Shown here in pieces: positions 1 through 8,517 of a stretch of DNA of 64,000 bases (positions are counted from its first letter, which is position 1; each line of letters starts with the position of its first letter). The notes below the pieces were generated by a model. It was not told where the DNA came from, ran no database searches, and saw nothing but the letters and a program-made list of their open reading frames with translations. Both the position numbers and the translations under genes were made by a program. The stretch comes from Prochlorococcus sp. AG-402-P18 (GTDB lineage Bacteria > Cyanobacteriota > Cyanobacteriia > PCC-6307 > Cyanobiaceae): the NCBI GenBank assembly GCA_003216275.1, contig QCJC01000006.1, positions 59,639 through 123,638 of the forward strand. The letters run 5' to 3'.

Positions 1-99
1 TTCATTAACAAAGCGATAAAGAGTGCTTTGCCTCTTGTAGTAATTTCTTTAATATTTTTATTTTTGACTATATATTCTCTAGCTCATATCTGCTCATAG
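1..99 (+). CDS. C-terminal end of a membrane protein (partial)
   Basis: An open frame enters from the left edge and stops at a TAG ending at 99. The 32 visible residues contain one long hydrophobic segment (LPLVVISLIFLFLTIY), so this looks like the last transmembrane helix of a protein that begins outside the window. Nothing more can be said about its family. Confidence 0.4.
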   Translation, partial: FINKAIKSALPLVVISLIFLFLTIYSLAHICS

Positions 100-316
100 T
101 GAAAATCGCTATGTAATTTCATTACCAACCAAAGCCTAACTAATCCTATATGCAGCTTATCTTATTTCTGATCCTTCAAGCATCTAAAGTCATTTTTTAC
201 TAAAAATTCATCTCCAACGAGGCAATCGATAGAAATAGAAGAATTAATTATGCTTACGCATTATTTCCATAACTATAAAATATTGTCGATAAGCAAACAA
301 GAACGAATATAGAAAC

Positions 317-530
317 ATGGCAAACAGCATTAATACTCAACTGTATTATTTACAAAGACAAACCGTACTCGAAATCGCCAGTATGTTTTGTACAGTATTA
401 ATTCGACTATGGATGTTATACAAAAGACACGCATAGGTACGCTTTCGAGTTAGTGAAAGCTACAAGGACTATGCCTCAAGACATAGCTGAAAAATTGCAA
501 CATATAAAACAATTGAGATTGAATTATTAA
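317..530 (+). pseudogene. Small YAFELVK-family gene broken by a 4-base insertion (copy 1)
   Basis: An ATG at 317 opens a 39-codon frame ending ...LYKRHA then TAG. Removing four bases (TAGG, about 434-437) joins it to a frame reading YAFELVKATRTMPQDIAEKL. A second copy near 17.2 kb reads KHAYAFELVKAARSMPVDLA without that insertion, so the alignment localises the lesion precisely. The product would be a small protein of about 70 residues of unknown function. The N-terminal half has no match in copy 2, so the start is uncertain. Confidence 0.5.
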
Positions 531-583
531 GAACATGCTTTAAGAAAAAGAGTCAATAAAAGAATCACCTAAATATCAATTGA

Positions 584-943
584 TTAACTGGTAAGTTCTT
601 TAAATTGATCTGGTATTGGAAAATCTTCTCGTATTTGTTTTACGCGTTTTTTGAACATAGTTTCGTAATTAGGATCACGGCTTTTATAGGCGTTGTAATT
701 TTGTCCCTCATAGTCTTCTTCTTTGATTAAATCCTCTACTTGATTAATAATGTCTCTATAAATATCTGCACCAAAAATCTGTTCTTGAGTAAGTGTGTCT
801 TGATTTGAATCAGCATATTGAATAATGGCCTTATACGTATAAAGCCATTGTCTCCTAGCTAGTGGATCTAATGCGATAACTTCTTTAATTAAAAAGCTTA
901 GACAAAGTCTCAACTTGACTTCTAAATGATCAGGATCACTCAC
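584..943 (-). CDS. Hypothetical protein, 119 aa
   Basis: Soluble, mostly helical and acidic, with no signal peptide or membrane segment. It starts MSDPDHLEVKLRL and ends with a charged tail. Codon choice looks normal for the neighbourhood and no competing frame on the other strand is plausible. I do not recognise the family. Confidence 0.65.
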   Translation of the reverse strand: MSDPDHLEVKLRLCLSFLIKEVIALDPLARRQWLYTYKAIIQYADSNQDTLTQEQIFGADIYRDIINQVEDLIKEEDYEGQNYNAYKSRDPNYETMFKKRVKQIREDFPIPDQFKELTS

Positions 944-1066
944 TAAGAATAGAGCGTATTACACTTTCAACATAAATCTACTGTCAACCGAGAATCAGTT
1001 TACAAGAATCAAAAAACTAAAAAGGTCAACGACAATGAAGAAAAGATCAAAGCAGTTCGGTAAATT

Positions 1067-1237
1067 TCATTTGCCAAAGAACAGCTCATCTGGACGTGGT
1101 GAGGTCATGGACTTGGAACAGAAACCAAAGTGCAAGCACTCCATTTCTTCATCATTGACTTGCTCATGCATTGGAATATTAAAAATAGACTCTCTTATGT
1201 TTTGAAGAAGATTATCAAAAGGATTTCTGGAGGCCAT
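1067..1237 (-). CDS. Small CLxFGxC-motif protein, member 1 (56 aa)
   Basis: The start ATG at 1237 has a purine-rich stretch upstream. The C-terminal third reads DEEMECLHFGFCS, matching the genes at 25.9 kb (MECLQFGICS) and 27.9 kb (LECLQFGICS). The N-terminal half (MASRNPFDNLLQNIRES) is variable, helical and charged. That layout of variable leader plus short conserved Cys-containing motif resembles secreted-peptide precursors, but two cysteines five residues apart could equally bind metal or form a disulfide. No modification enzyme is adjacent. The opposite-strand frame is rejected because the homology lies on this strand. Confidence 0.7.
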   Translation of the reverse strand: MASRNPFDNLLQNIRESIFNIPMHEQVNDEEMECLHFGFCSKSMTSPRPDELFFGK

Positions 1238-1301
1238 AGAAAATGTTTATAGATATCTTTATTCATATCTACTCCTAATGTTGAAATAATGACATGAGGA
1301 A

Positions 1302-1320
1302 GATCACTCAAGTATTAATT
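1302..1320 (-). promoter_or_regulatory. Shared upstream motif ATACTTGAGTGATC, copy 1
   Basis: Read on the minus strand this is TTAATACTTGAGTGATCT, about 65 bases before the start of the CLxFGxC gene at 1237. Near-identical sequences lie before the other two family members. TTGAGT could act as a -35-like box, but the -10 is not obvious, so promoter versus operator is unresolved. Confidence 0.45.
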
Positions 1321-1544
1321 ACTGAAATTGCAATTAGGTACTTACTTTTATCAAATGCAGTCTTTTTCCTAATTAATGGATTCTTTGGGAAAAAGAACAT
1401 CAATAAACGGCCTAAGAAAAAACTTCCTAATAATACAAATCCCCACCACCCAATAATAAATAAAAAGTTACTTTCGTGAAGGTCGCGAGGATCGCTATAA
1501 TTTTTAAACCAATTTACAAATAAACAGCTTATATGTTCACTCAG
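1308..1544 (-). pseudogene. Two-helix membrane protein frame without a start codon
   Basis: The minus-strand frame is open between stops and reads like a membrane protein (FIIGWWGFVLLGSFFLGRLL then a basic RKKTAFDKSKY). No ATG, GTG or TTG precedes the hydrophobic part, only a CTG at 1542-1544. Its TGA lies inside the conserved motif upstream of the CLxFGxC gene. It is probably a decayed gene, or one using an unusual start. Confidence 0.35.
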
Positions 1545-1628
1545 TCAGGCTTTAAAATAATTGGTGGGATCATCCCAAATTTTATTGGCTTAATGGTTTT
1601 TTGTGGAGTGATTATTTATTTTGGTTAA
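1533..1628 (+). CDS. Single-helix mini-protein, 31 aa
   Basis: It encodes MFTQSGFKIIGGIIPNFIG and one hydrophobic helix. It resembles the product at 2898-3032 (SQIIGGIVPNLIAF), so the two are likely paralogs in which the I-I-G-G-I-[IV]-P-N segment is conserved. It is short and has no clear ribosome-binding site. The present copy may be a C-terminally truncated remnant of the longer form. Confidence 0.4.
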   Translation: MFTQSGFKIIGGIIPNFIGLMVFCGVIIYFG

Positions 1629-1872
1629 ACTGGAAAGGGAAAAGTAAATGAGAGGGAAGAGTTCTTCCTCATGAATAAGAATGATCCTAAGACGAATATC
1701 TAACTATTGTCAGAAGAACCTCATGAGAAGAACTTTTAATACTTCAAGGTCTCAATGAGTATGTAATGCTTTTAGAAATTATATTTTTTTAATGGCCTCT
1801 AACTTTATATATCGTTCATCACAATTTAGAGCTGGTACTTCTTCAAAGTGGTAGAAGACTAATCATGCAGCA

Positions 1873-2139
1873 ATGGCACCAGGCGGTGGATGGGATGAAT
1901 CAGTAGCAGTCAATAAAGAAAAAGGTTTTTACAATCATTCTGCTAATTCTGTGACTTCCTATGGCTCTGTTTACTGTGTTTGGGGAACTAAGGAGAACAT
2001 TAGGGTAGAAGAATTTCAGGAATTTATTGACGATCCAACAGAACATGGATTTGGTATAGACGCATTAATGAATACCTGCAAACCAATAGACACATCATTA
2101 ATGAACGGACAAACTCCATACCCAAGAGTTTTCTCTTAA
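1873..2139 (+). CDS. Hypothetical protein, 88 aa, possibly N-terminally truncated
   Basis: The intact frame begins MAPGGGWDESVAVNKEKGF and ends NGQTPYPRVFS. The same frame continues upstream through one TAG (1852-1854) to an ATG at 1792 (MASNFIYRSSQFRAGTSSKW). The original gene may therefore have been 116 codons long and is now interrupted by a nonsense codon. Composition suggests a soluble protein. Family unknown. Confidence 0.55.
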   Translation: MAPGGGWDESVAVNKEKGFYNHSANSVTSYGSVYCVWGTKENIRVEEFQEFIDDPTEHGFGIDALMNTCKPIDTSLMNGQTPYPRVFS

Positions 2140-2269
2140 AACTGTCAAAACAAATAACTATAAAGGCGATTAAAATCAAGATGCTGCGCTGACTTAGGTT
2201 AGTTTTTTCTATGTGATGTCTTATTGAGCTATATCAGCTATAACGGGTTGGTATAAATATAGTTAGATT

Positions 2270-2701
2270 ATGCGTCGTTTTTTACTTCTTGCACTAACAG
2301 CGGGAATTTCTATTCCAATAGTTGCTTGTAGTCCCAAGAAGAAAACATCAATTGAACCTGTAGTAGTCAAAACTCTTATTAGTGCGTCTAAGTCGTGGAA
2401 TGGAGATTCTTTCAGATATCCAAAAGGGCAAGCAGAAATGAAACTTGAAAAAATAACTGCTCAACCTGGTTTTAAAACACCCCTTCATTTGCATCCACAG
2501 CCTGGGATCATATATGTACAAAAAGGAACTCTTTTTTGTAAAACTAGTGACGGAAAATCTCTGACAGTAAAGGCTGGTGAAAGCTTCGCTGCATCCCAGA
2601 ACACCGCTCATTATTGTCAAAATAATGGTACTGAAGATATGGTGGTTTTTAGCGCCTCAGCTGGTTCTAAAGGTAATAACACAACTGTCCCGATAGAATA
2701 A
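2270..2701 (+). CDS. Cupin-domain lipoprotein
   Basis: Residues 1-20 are a lipoprotein signal with lipobox (SIPIVAC, Cys20), so the mature protein should be membrane-anchored on the periplasmic side. Residues about 50-130 form a single conserved cupin barrel. Motif 1 residues are in HLHPQPGIIYVQKG and motif 2 in the GESFAASQNTAHYCQN stretch, with three His in total as possible metal ligands. The 143 aa length is typical of small single-cupin proteins. The substrate cannot be predicted. A strong intrinsic terminator follows 58 bases downstream, so it appears monocistronic. Confidence 0.8.
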   Translation: MRRFLLLALTAGISIPIVACSPKKKTSIEPVVVKTLISASKSWNGDSFRYPKGQAEMKLEKITAQPGFKTPLHLHPQPGIIYVQKGTLFCKTSDGKSLTVKAGESFAASQNTAHYCQNNGTEDMVVFSASAGSKGNNTTVPIE

Positions 2702-2758
2702 ATAAACGTTTTTTATTTGAAATTAGAAGATTTAAAGCAAATGCTATCGGAACCAGAA

Positions 2759-2784
2759 GGGCTGACATACGTCAGCCCTTTTTT
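2759..2784 (+). terminator. Rho-independent terminator after the cupin lipoprotein
   Basis: Perfect 8-bp stem GGGCTGAC/GTCAGCCC with a 4-base loop (ATAC), followed by six T. Confidence 0.9.
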
Positions 2785-2897
2785 CATGACCAGTCGGAAA
2801 ATCTAAATATCTACTCTATGGCAAAAAATCCTTTTGCCTTAGTGCTTTGCCATTACGAACAAATGAACTTCTCTGGTACTTTGCGAAAGCTTTTGTT

Positions 2898-3032
2898 GTG
2901 ATTACTTATCTTCCTATTGGAGAATCTCAGATTATTGGAGGCATTGTTCCTAATCTGATTGCTTTTAGTTTGTTTCTTGGGAAAATTGGATATTTTGCTT
3001 TGACTGGGAAAATGTCTGAGATGTTCCGCTAG
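2898..3032 (+). CDS. Small membrane protein, about 44 aa
   Basis: The frame is open further upstream to a TTG at 2847, but the GTG at 2898 places the start close to that of the similar product at 1533. It contains SQIIGGIVPNLIAFSLFLG, one hydrophobic helix and a charged tail (TGKMSEMF). Family unknown. Confidence 0.4.
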   Translation: MITYLPIGESQIIGGIVPNLIAFSLFLGKIGYFALTGKMSEMFR

Positions 3033-3074
3033 AAAAACAAGAAATAATGAAAAGAATTATAAAAGTGGGAACTA

Positions 3075-3161
3075 ATGGGAATTTCAATTGCTTTTGCTCT
3101 TGTAAATATTGCAGTACTTGCAAGGTTCTTTTATCTCTCCTACCGAATGACAAGAAATTAA
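3075..3161 (+). CDS. Single-helix mini-protein, 28 aa
   Basis: It encodes MGISIAFALVNIAVLARFFY plus SYRMTRN, a typical single-span peptide with a positive C-terminal tail. It lies 42 bases after the preceding small membrane gene on the same strand, so the two may be cotranscribed. The minus-strand frame over it lacks protein-like character. Confidence 0.4.
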   Translation: MGISIAFALVNIAVLARFFYLSYRMTRN

Positions 3162-3270
3162 AAATAAATTCTGTTTGAATCTATTGTGATTATTCTTTCT
3201 AATCATGTAATGATATAAGTTGCCTTTTTTAGGCATAGTGAACTAGGTATAAACCTTAAGGAAAGTAACA

Positions 3271-3393
3271 TTGCCAGATCATATTAATTCGACAATCAAA
3301 TTGCGACATCTAACGGAACTAGAAATGAAGTTGACATTAGAAAGGTCAATAATTTTGGAGTTTTTAATCAAATACCAAAGAGCAAATTTTTGA
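3271..3393 (+). CDS. Possible small protein with TTG start, 40 aa
   Basis: An AAGGAAAG sequence lies about 8 bases before a TTG start. The product is charged and helical (LRHLTELEMKLTLERSIIL). No homolog recognised. The good ribosome-binding site is the main support. Confidence 0.35.
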   Translation: MPDHINSTIKLRHLTELEMKLTLERSIILEFLIKYQRANF

Positions 3394-3475
3394 AATCCAT
3401 AAGCTTACAAAAAATTAACAACTTAAGTATTGAGATTTGTACCACTTGTAGTGTTTAAAAATTTAGCCTAATTTA

Positions 3476-3664
3476 TTATTTTTTCTCCTTCCTCTTCTCT
3501 CTGGCAAGTGCATCATTGTTTAGAGTTGTATTTATCAAGTCTTGATAGTCTCCACCTGCTGAGGCGAGACCAAACATCACAATAAAACCTAAGCTCGCAA
3601 TAATCGTCACTATCCATGTGCCTGTCCCCATATTGAGGGGGATTGCAAATAATGGAGTAGGCAT
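3476..3664 (-). CDS. Small membrane protein, 62 aa
   Basis: One transmembrane helix (residues about 17-37, WIVTIIASLGFIVMFGLA), then a polar stretch and a strongly basic C terminus (REKRKEKK). The polar region GGDYQDLINTTLNNDALA suggests a defined cytoplasmic tail. The layout is typical of small thylakoid or plasma membrane proteins, but I do not recognise it. Confidence 0.65.
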   Translation of the reverse strand: MPTPLFAIPLNMGTGTWIVTIIASLGFIVMFGLASAGGDYQDLINTTLNNDALAREKRKEKK

Positions 3665-3880
3665 TAGAAATATGTTAATAAAAATATCTTAGACATTTAT
3701 ATATAGCTTTTCATATTTATTCGTCTTGGCAATGCTCTTGGCTTACAGATCAAGAGTTCCCCAGGTATAAATCTTTCATAATTATTTCATATAGTTCTTT
3801 TAAACAGGCATTATTCCGACGTATCAACCTTGTTTTAAAAACAGTGATTTTTATTAAATGTTGTCTGAATGGTCTTCATC

Positions 3881-4078
3881 TTATAACTGCATAATTGTTT
3901 CAAAGTCATACCAGAAGTAGATAGCCCATCCTAAAAATGATGTATTAATATTGCTGTTGATTCTGCTGGTTGAGATCAGACAATCACTGGAACGAATCAA
4001 ACAAGTGAATCCGTAGTTAATAACAGCAGCAAAGAAACCCATCATCGTGAGAAGGCCATTCATTAGCTCTACTGTTTT
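3881..4078 (-). pseudogene. Decayed high-light-inducible (hli) gene, copy 2
   Basis: The frame reads VELMNGLLTMMGFFAAVINY, which aligns with the chlorophyll-binding helix of cyanobacterial HLI proteins (ExxNGRxAMxGFxAAxxxY). The key Arg of NGR is replaced by Leu, and the usual TGQIIPG ending is replaced by TCLIRSSD plus unrelated sequence. There is no start upstream of the VEL codons except the internal ATG at 4063. HLI proteins protect photosystem assembly intermediates under light stress; this copy is unlikely to work. Confidence 0.6.
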
Positions 4079-4101
4079 TCAATAGCCAGTTTCTTTATTC
4101 A

Positions 4102-4260
4102 TTAAACAAAAGCTGGAATGATTTGACCAGTTGAGAAGCAGGAAACTAGAAAACTAAAAATTCCATCATCTCCCAAGGCCATTTGCCTTTTTTGCTTCTT
4201 CTGGGTAACTGGTTAATCCTCGACAAGCTGAGGTTGTGTTTCACGGCCAAAGATGTTTGC
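4102..4260 (-). pseudogene. Decayed high-light-inducible (hli) gene, copy 1
   Basis: One frame reads ANIFGRETQPQLVED, then TAA, and resumes as FLVSCFSTGQIIPAFV with a terminal stop. The middle matches the HLI pattern in a shifted frame (AKKANGLG). The FSTGQIIP ending is the canonical HLI C terminus, so the family is clear. An in-frame stop plus frame changes in the binding helix make it a pseudogene. It lies directly upstream of the second remnant, so hli was tandemly duplicated before decay. Confidence 0.65.
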
Positions 4261-4527
4261 TTGCCATCCTCACTGATTACCTGAGATGAGGTTTAACTTG
4301 TCATTACTAGATTTGCGATGAGGTGAAATAATGTAAAGTATGAATTTTCAAAGGGAAAGAAAAGATACGGTCGGGTAAGGCTTTTGCGCTTTAAGTGTGA
4401 TTAAGAAAGGAGTAGAACTTGTCTATTAACAGGCAAGGTTCGAGCATTCCTATCTATAGATTAATTTGATAATAAATATGAATTAATCAAAGAAAACACA
4501 TTTTTTCATAATGCTTAGTTATTTAAA

Positions 4528-4740
4528 TTAATGATTAGTCGTATCAATTAAATATAGAACAGACAAATCCTGGTTGGATTCTGCGACTTTTCTTCTTAAA
4601 AAAGTCAAGGCTTCTTCATTCATCTGTGATTCGGAAATCATTTTTTCTGCTTCTCTTATACCGTGCTCAAGATTTTTAATTTTTAATTGAAGAATTTTCC
4701 CATCTCTTTTGCATTGCTCAAGTGTTAACTTATCAATCAT
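4528..4740 (-). CDS. Hypothetical coiled-coil protein, 70 aa
   Basis: The whole length is predicted helical with heptad-like spacing (KILQLKIKNLEHGIREAEKMI). Highly charged, no signal peptide. It lies downstream of the amidotransferase on the same strand with a 29-base gap, so cotranscription is possible. Function unknown. Confidence 0.6.
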   Translation of the reverse strand: MIDKLTLEQCKRDGKILQLKIKNLEHGIREAEKMISESQMNEEALTFLRRKVAESNQDLSVLYLIDTTNH

Positions 4741-4769
4741 TTCAGGATATTTATCGATAACTAATTTGC

Positions 4770-5501
4770 TTAGCTTACAAGATCAAATAATCTATTAAGA
4801 AATAGCAATCTAGTTTCTAGTGTTTTATTACTATATTCAATCTGTTGTTTTTTTAAAATTGATTGGCCATCTATTCCTAAATTTGAAGAAATAAATTCCT
4901 TATCCTCTTCAATCCATGTATTAACCATGACATTATCTGTTTCAACATGAAATTGTATTCCATAAGCTAATGATCCAATTTTAAATAGTTGTTCCTCACA
5001 TCGACTACTGCCAGCAATCAGCTTTGCTGAAGTAGGTAATAGGATTCTATCTCCGTGCCAATGCAATACAGGAAAGGGTTTAGCCAAAAGTGTTGTAAGT
5101 TTATTTTCCAATTCATATCCATGAGAAGAAATAGTGTGCCATCCAATTTCTGCCAATGGTTGAAGAGATGTTCTATCTCGAAGCACTTCAACATCACCCC
5201 CGGCAGCATAGGCTAAAAGCTGAGCACCCAAACAAACACCAATAATTCCAATATTTTGATTTAAGGCTTCTTTTAGTAGATCAACTTCTTTTATAAGCCA
5301 TGGATAGTTCGAATTTCCAATATCTCTGATGCCCATTGAGCCACCCAACACCAATAACAAATCTCCGTTATTTAATTCTGGAAGTGAATCATCTAGATCC
5401 AAACGAAAAGTACAGATAGAAAAGCCTCTATGCTCTGCTATTGATTCAAACAATCCAGCTCCCTCACGTTCTAAATGCTGAAGAACAACTAAACGACTCA
5501 T
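4770..5501 (-). CDS. Class I glutamine amidotransferase (GMP synthase-like)
   Basis: GATase-1 fold protein of 243 aa. The nucleophile elbow GVCLGAQLLA carries the catalytic Cys, and the His-Glu pair lies in FHVETD. The early LVLGGSMGIRD segment fits the oxyanion region. Such stand-alone enzymes hydrolyse glutamine or gamma-glutamyl compounds to release ammonia; the acceptor is unknown and no synthetase domain is present. I chose the ATG at 5501 (MSRLVVLQHLERE) over an upstream in-frame ATG at 5546, because the latter would overlap the upstream gene and add a non-conserved head. It starts 5 bases after the stop of the secreted-protein gene, so they form an operon. Confidence 0.85.
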   Translation of the reverse strand: MSRLVVLQHLEREGAGLFESIAEHRGFSICTFRLDLDDSLPELNNGDLLLVLGGSMGIRDIGNSNYPWLIKEVDLLKEALNQNIGIIGVCLGAQLLAYAAGGDVEVLRDRTSLQPLAEIGWHTISSHGYELENKLTTLLAKPFPVLHWHGDRILLPTSAKLIAGSSRCEEQLFKIGSLAYGIQFHVETDNVMVNTWIEEDKEFISSNLGIDGQSILKKQQIEYSNKTLETRLLFLNRLFDLVS

Positions 5502-5506
5502 CAAGA

Positions 5507-5752
5507 TCAAAAATCTACATTTTGATTTGGAGTGAAGACGGAGCAATACAATTTGATGAATAATTCTGCTTCACTTTCGTCTTTGCCCTCATATTTGAGC
5601 TTAAGATCTTTTATTGCTACTAAAGCAGTTTTCTCTCTTAGCCTATACCTGGCACAGGTATCTAGAACTTTAAACATTCTTGTTGTTACAGCTTTTGATG
5701 GAGAAATCAAACACAACAAAAGAGTTGACAGTAGAAGACATTTCATATTCAT
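5507..5752 (-). CDS. Small secreted protein, 81 aa
   Basis: N-terminal signal peptide (CLLLSTLLLCLISPSKA, cleavage about residue 21), then a mature domain of about 60 residues with two cysteines (DTCARY, LYCSVF). Probably periplasmic. Its stop lies 5 bases before the amidotransferase start, implying translational coupling. Opposite-strand frames are shadows. Family unknown. Confidence 0.65.
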   Translation of the reverse strand: MNMKCLLLSTLLLCLISPSKAVTTRMFKVLDTCARYRLREKTALVAIKDLKLKYEGKDESEAELFIKLYCSVFTPNQNVDF

Positions 5753-5788
5753 AATTCAATCATCTTTTTTAGATAAAGCTCTAGTTCA

Positions 5789-5914
5789 TTGAAACCATTT
5801 ATTGCTTTTAAACATAAAATCATTCCAGAGGAAGATAAAGACTACACTTCAATGTCTATAAAAATACTTAAAGTCCAAGTTAATGGAATTGGCATTAATG
5901 TAGTGTTTGATTAA
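5789..5914 (+). CDS. Possible small protein, 41 aa (TTG start)
   Basis: The TTG-initiated frame gives KHKIIPEEDKDYTSMSIKIL followed by KVQVNGIGINVVFD, a natural-looking alternating beta pattern. It ends 4 bases inside the convergent gene on the minus strand. No recognised family; the start codon is the weak point. Confidence 0.3.
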   Translation: MKPFIAFKHKIIPEEDKDYTSMSIKILKVQVNGIGINVVFD

Positions 5915-6156
5915 AGATTTTTAAGTTCCTCATCTGTTATCGGGCATAAGCTATCTGAACAATTATATGGTTTGTTCATCTCTCCAACCAATTCAGATCC
6001 ACCAATAATTAAATTATGCTTAGACATTCTATAAAACTTCTCATGAACACTATTGCTAAATTTATTTTCCTTCTCATACTCTAAATCAATTGGATCAATA
6101 TTTTTATCGAACCACTCGTCGTATTGTATATAATTTGGCGTTGCATAGTAGGTCAT
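5911..6156 (-). CDS. Hypothetical protein, 81 aa
   Basis: Tyr- and Asn-rich N terminus (MTYYATPNYIQYDEWFDKN), then a charged region and a Cys pair in CSDSLCPITDEEL. Soluble. No known domain recognised. Convergent with the possible small gene on the plus strand. Confidence 0.55.
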   Translation of the reverse strand: MTYYATPNYIQYDEWFDKNIDPIDLEYEKENKFSNSVHEKFYRMSKHNLIIGGSELVGEMNKPYNCSDSLCPITDEELKNL

Positions 6157-6489
6157 ATAGCTAGATTAATATGACATAAGCAAAAATACCAGCCTAATGT
6201 AGGTATAGAGATTTATTCTTTGGATCAGGCTAAAAAATAACTATAGAAATACAAAGGTTGGGAGGGAATGAAAATTGCGTTAATAAAAAAGAATCATTCC
6301 TTGATTGACCTGAAACTCTTTATTCTTCTTCGCTTTTGTTCATCTTTTCAAATTAAGATATTTTCATGAAATAAGAATGTAATCAATATTACAAAGAAAT
6401 ATCTATCCATCAAAGCAAGATCTAGCTCTAGAGAAAATAGAAATAATAATCAATTTGTGAGTTATTTGTTATTAATTAAGTCTTTATTT

Positions 6490-6615
6490 TCATTGACAAC
6501 AAGATTGTTGAGATATTTCTTTTTCAGGCGCTTCTTTTTATCCTTCAAGAATTTTTTCAACTGTTGAAGCTTCAAAGCAATCAGTGATAAATTTCAGAAC
6601 ATATTCAATGTAACC
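6490..6615 (-). pseudogene. Small gene remnant with an internal stop
   Basis: One frame reads GYIEYVLKFITDCFEASTVE KILEG, then TAA, then KEAPEKEISQQSCC and TGA. Both halves look like protein and share the same frame, so a sense codon has probably become TAA. No start codon is visible. It follows the 6621-6989 gene by a few bases. Confidence 0.35.
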
Positions 6616-6620
6616 CTAAG

Positions 6621-6989
6621 CTAGTTTAAGGGAGAACATTTTGGCGAACTGTCCTTTCCATTAGGTTTTTGAATTTTAGAAATATCCAAGTCAGATATCT
6701 CCAATCCATACAGTTCAGAGATCTTTGTCATTGCTAAACCTTCTGCACCTGTCCATGCTTCAGATAAAACACTCCATGTTTTCCGACTAAATTCAATTCC
6801 TAGATTTTCATTATTAGCTCTTTTTTGATCTACATTCATAACTTTTTTCAACCCTTTTTCACTTAGATGACTTTTAATTCTTAAGAAAACAACCTCCAGC
6901 ATTGAATAGTAGAACTTCTCCATAGCTTTGTTATATGCCCATTCAGCTTCTTTTTGAGCCTTTCTTGCAGATTCATTTGTGATTTCCAT
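6621..6989 (-). CDS. Hypothetical protein, 122 aa
   Basis: Helical and charged. It starts MEITNESARKAQKEAEWAYN; the middle has SRKTWSVLSEAWTGAEGLAM, and the tail is Lys/Pro/Ser-rich. No signal peptide or membrane segment. Family not recognised. The coding assignment rests on length, composition and absence of a competing frame. Confidence 0.6.
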   Translation of the reverse strand: MEITNESARKAQKEAEWAYNKAMEKFYYSMLEVVFLRIKSHLSEKGLKKVMNVDQKRANNENLGIEFSRKTWSVLSEAWTGAEGLAMTKISELYGLEISDLDISKIQKPNGKDSSPKCSPLN

Positions 6990-7161
6990 ATTAATTTTCT
7001 AGTGTTTTCTAGATAATATCGCTTAATAGATTATTTATTAAAAATCAAATTTGAACATGACATTTAAAAACCTATTCCTAAGTGCTAGCCTCAAAAATCC
7101 AATTCGACTCTAAGGCGAACAGGATTTTCCTGAAACCAATGGATTTCTCAATTTAAGTAAA

Positions 7162-7446
7162 ATGACTTTAGAATTAACAGGGTTAGTTGAAGATTTCATA
7201 ACAACAAGACTTCTATCAAAAATAGAACTTGATTTCCTAGAAAGTGAACTCTGGGAAACAATCGAGCATATTGATGAAATAACTTCATTAACCTCCGCTC
7301 CAACTAATGTCTCTAGGGAATTGGAATTAAAAGATGGTTCAGCATGGCAATTATGTTGTGCGGCTGTTCTTGATGCTTCAAGGCCACAAAAAAAATCACG
7401 CACAGATAATTTTAAGAAATTATTAGAAAAATATTCACTCGAATAG
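7162..7446 (+). CDS. Hypothetical protein, 94 aa
   Basis: Acidic N-terminal half (LTGLVEDFITTRLLSKIELD) followed by WQLCCAAVLDASRPQKKSR and a basic tail. Probably a compact helical protein. The opposite-strand frame overlaps almost completely but is Ser-rich and less protein-like. No family recognised. Confidence 0.6.
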   Translation: MTLELTGLVEDFITTRLLSKIELDFLESELWETIEHIDEITSLTSAPTNVSRELELKDGSAWQLCCAAVLDASRPQKKSRTDNFKKLLEKYSLE

Positions 7447-7508
7447 TCTTTTTTTGATAGCTGATGATCTCTCTAAAAAATAATATATTTAATTAAGGTA
7501 AATCCCTC

Positions 7509-7979
7509 TTATCGAAAAAATAATTTTCTAAATTGATATAAAAGCATTCCTGTTTTCTCATAAATATGTTTTGTCTCCTTTTTAATCTCTAGTCCATAAG
7601 GGTTGACAAAAATGCTTAACAATATTGTTAAAGCTGTAATTGGGTTTTTACTTGACTTTATATCTTGATATTTTTCATTTCTCAATCTATAGATCACACT
7701 CTTATCTAACAAATCCTCAAGAGCTAATAATGTTTTTTCTTTTTCAGTTTTAGTTATTGTAGACAACAAAACCATTAAGGCTTTTATAGATGAATGGTCT
7801 CCATTAATAACCTTTCTAAGGACACTTTGGTAAAGATTCTCCCATTTATAGGGTTCATTCCTAAAAAGATTAGAAGCTGGTTCGATTGAATTGAGCTTTA
7901 ACAATCTTTTTTGTTCTTCCTTCTCTCCTTGAGAGGAAGTCCAATATTCATACAATGGTGATGATTTTGCGATTTTCAT
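7509..7979 (-). CDS. Hypothetical protein, 156 aa
   Basis: Helical throughout, basic overall, with a possible amphipathic repeat (SSIKALMVLLSTITKTEKEK and NPITALTILLSIFVNPYG). These two Leu/Ile-rich helices could pack on each other. No signal peptide. Not recognised. Confidence 0.6.
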   Translation of the reverse strand: MKIAKSSPLYEYWTSSQGEKEEQKRLLKLNSIEPASNLFRNEPYKWENLYQSVLRKVINGDHSSIKALMVLLSTITKTEKEKTLLALEDLLDKSVIYRLRNEKYQDIKSSKNPITALTILLSIFVNPYGLEIKKETKHIYEKTGMLLYQFRKLFFR

Positions 7980-8303
7980 CTTTCTTTATTGAAAATAATA
8001 GTGAATGTTCATTATTAGTCAGATAGATATGGATAATTTCATTATCACTACATTTTTGATATACATCCAGAGTATTCCTAGATTTATAATTTTTCAGATG
8101 TTCTGGTTGAACCCATTAGATAGTAAGGTAGTTCTACCATCCATAGGAAGGTAAGTTTAGAATATCGCTAGTTAAAGAATAATTAAATTATGCAATTGTT
8201 TTGAGCAGATTTGTTTGATTTGACATCTTTTTAAATTACATAAATTTTAGTCTTTAAGATGAAGGTTTATCAAACCTAATTCTCTTTATATAAATTAAAA
8301 GGG

Positions 8304-8510
8304 TTATGCGCAATAAATTTTTGCTGTGTTAATGACACCTATTGAATAATTACCAATATCTAATCCTAATGCTTCCAACGTTTTGTATGCATCAATCTCA
8401 CCAGCTGCAAATTTACTGCATGCAGCACTTACTTGAGAAGGACTTGAAGTTAAAACTTTTATGGGTAATAAGAACACTAAATATAACGGTAGAAAAAGAA
8501 CTTTTTTCAT
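8304..8510 (-). CDS. Small secreted protein, 68 aa
   Basis: Starting at the ATG at 8510 gives a clean signal peptide (MKKVLFLPLYLVFLLPIKVL) and a short mature region with two cysteines (SAACSKF, KIYCA). Upstream in-frame codons would overlap the preceding gene. It is the third gene of a minus-strand operon, 7 bases after the previous stop. Periplasmic, function unknown. Confidence 0.6.
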   Translation of the reverse strand: MKKVLFLPLYLVFLLPIKVLTSSPSQVSAACSKFAAGEIDAYKTLEALGLDIGNYSIGVINTAKIYCA

Positions 8511-8517
8511 TAGGAAC

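Noticed and set aside
1294..1479. 61-codon plus-strand frame (MRKITQVLITEIAIRYLL)
   Set aside because: It overlaps a minus-strand frame with better membrane-protein character and covers the conserved motif upstream of the CLxFGxC gene.
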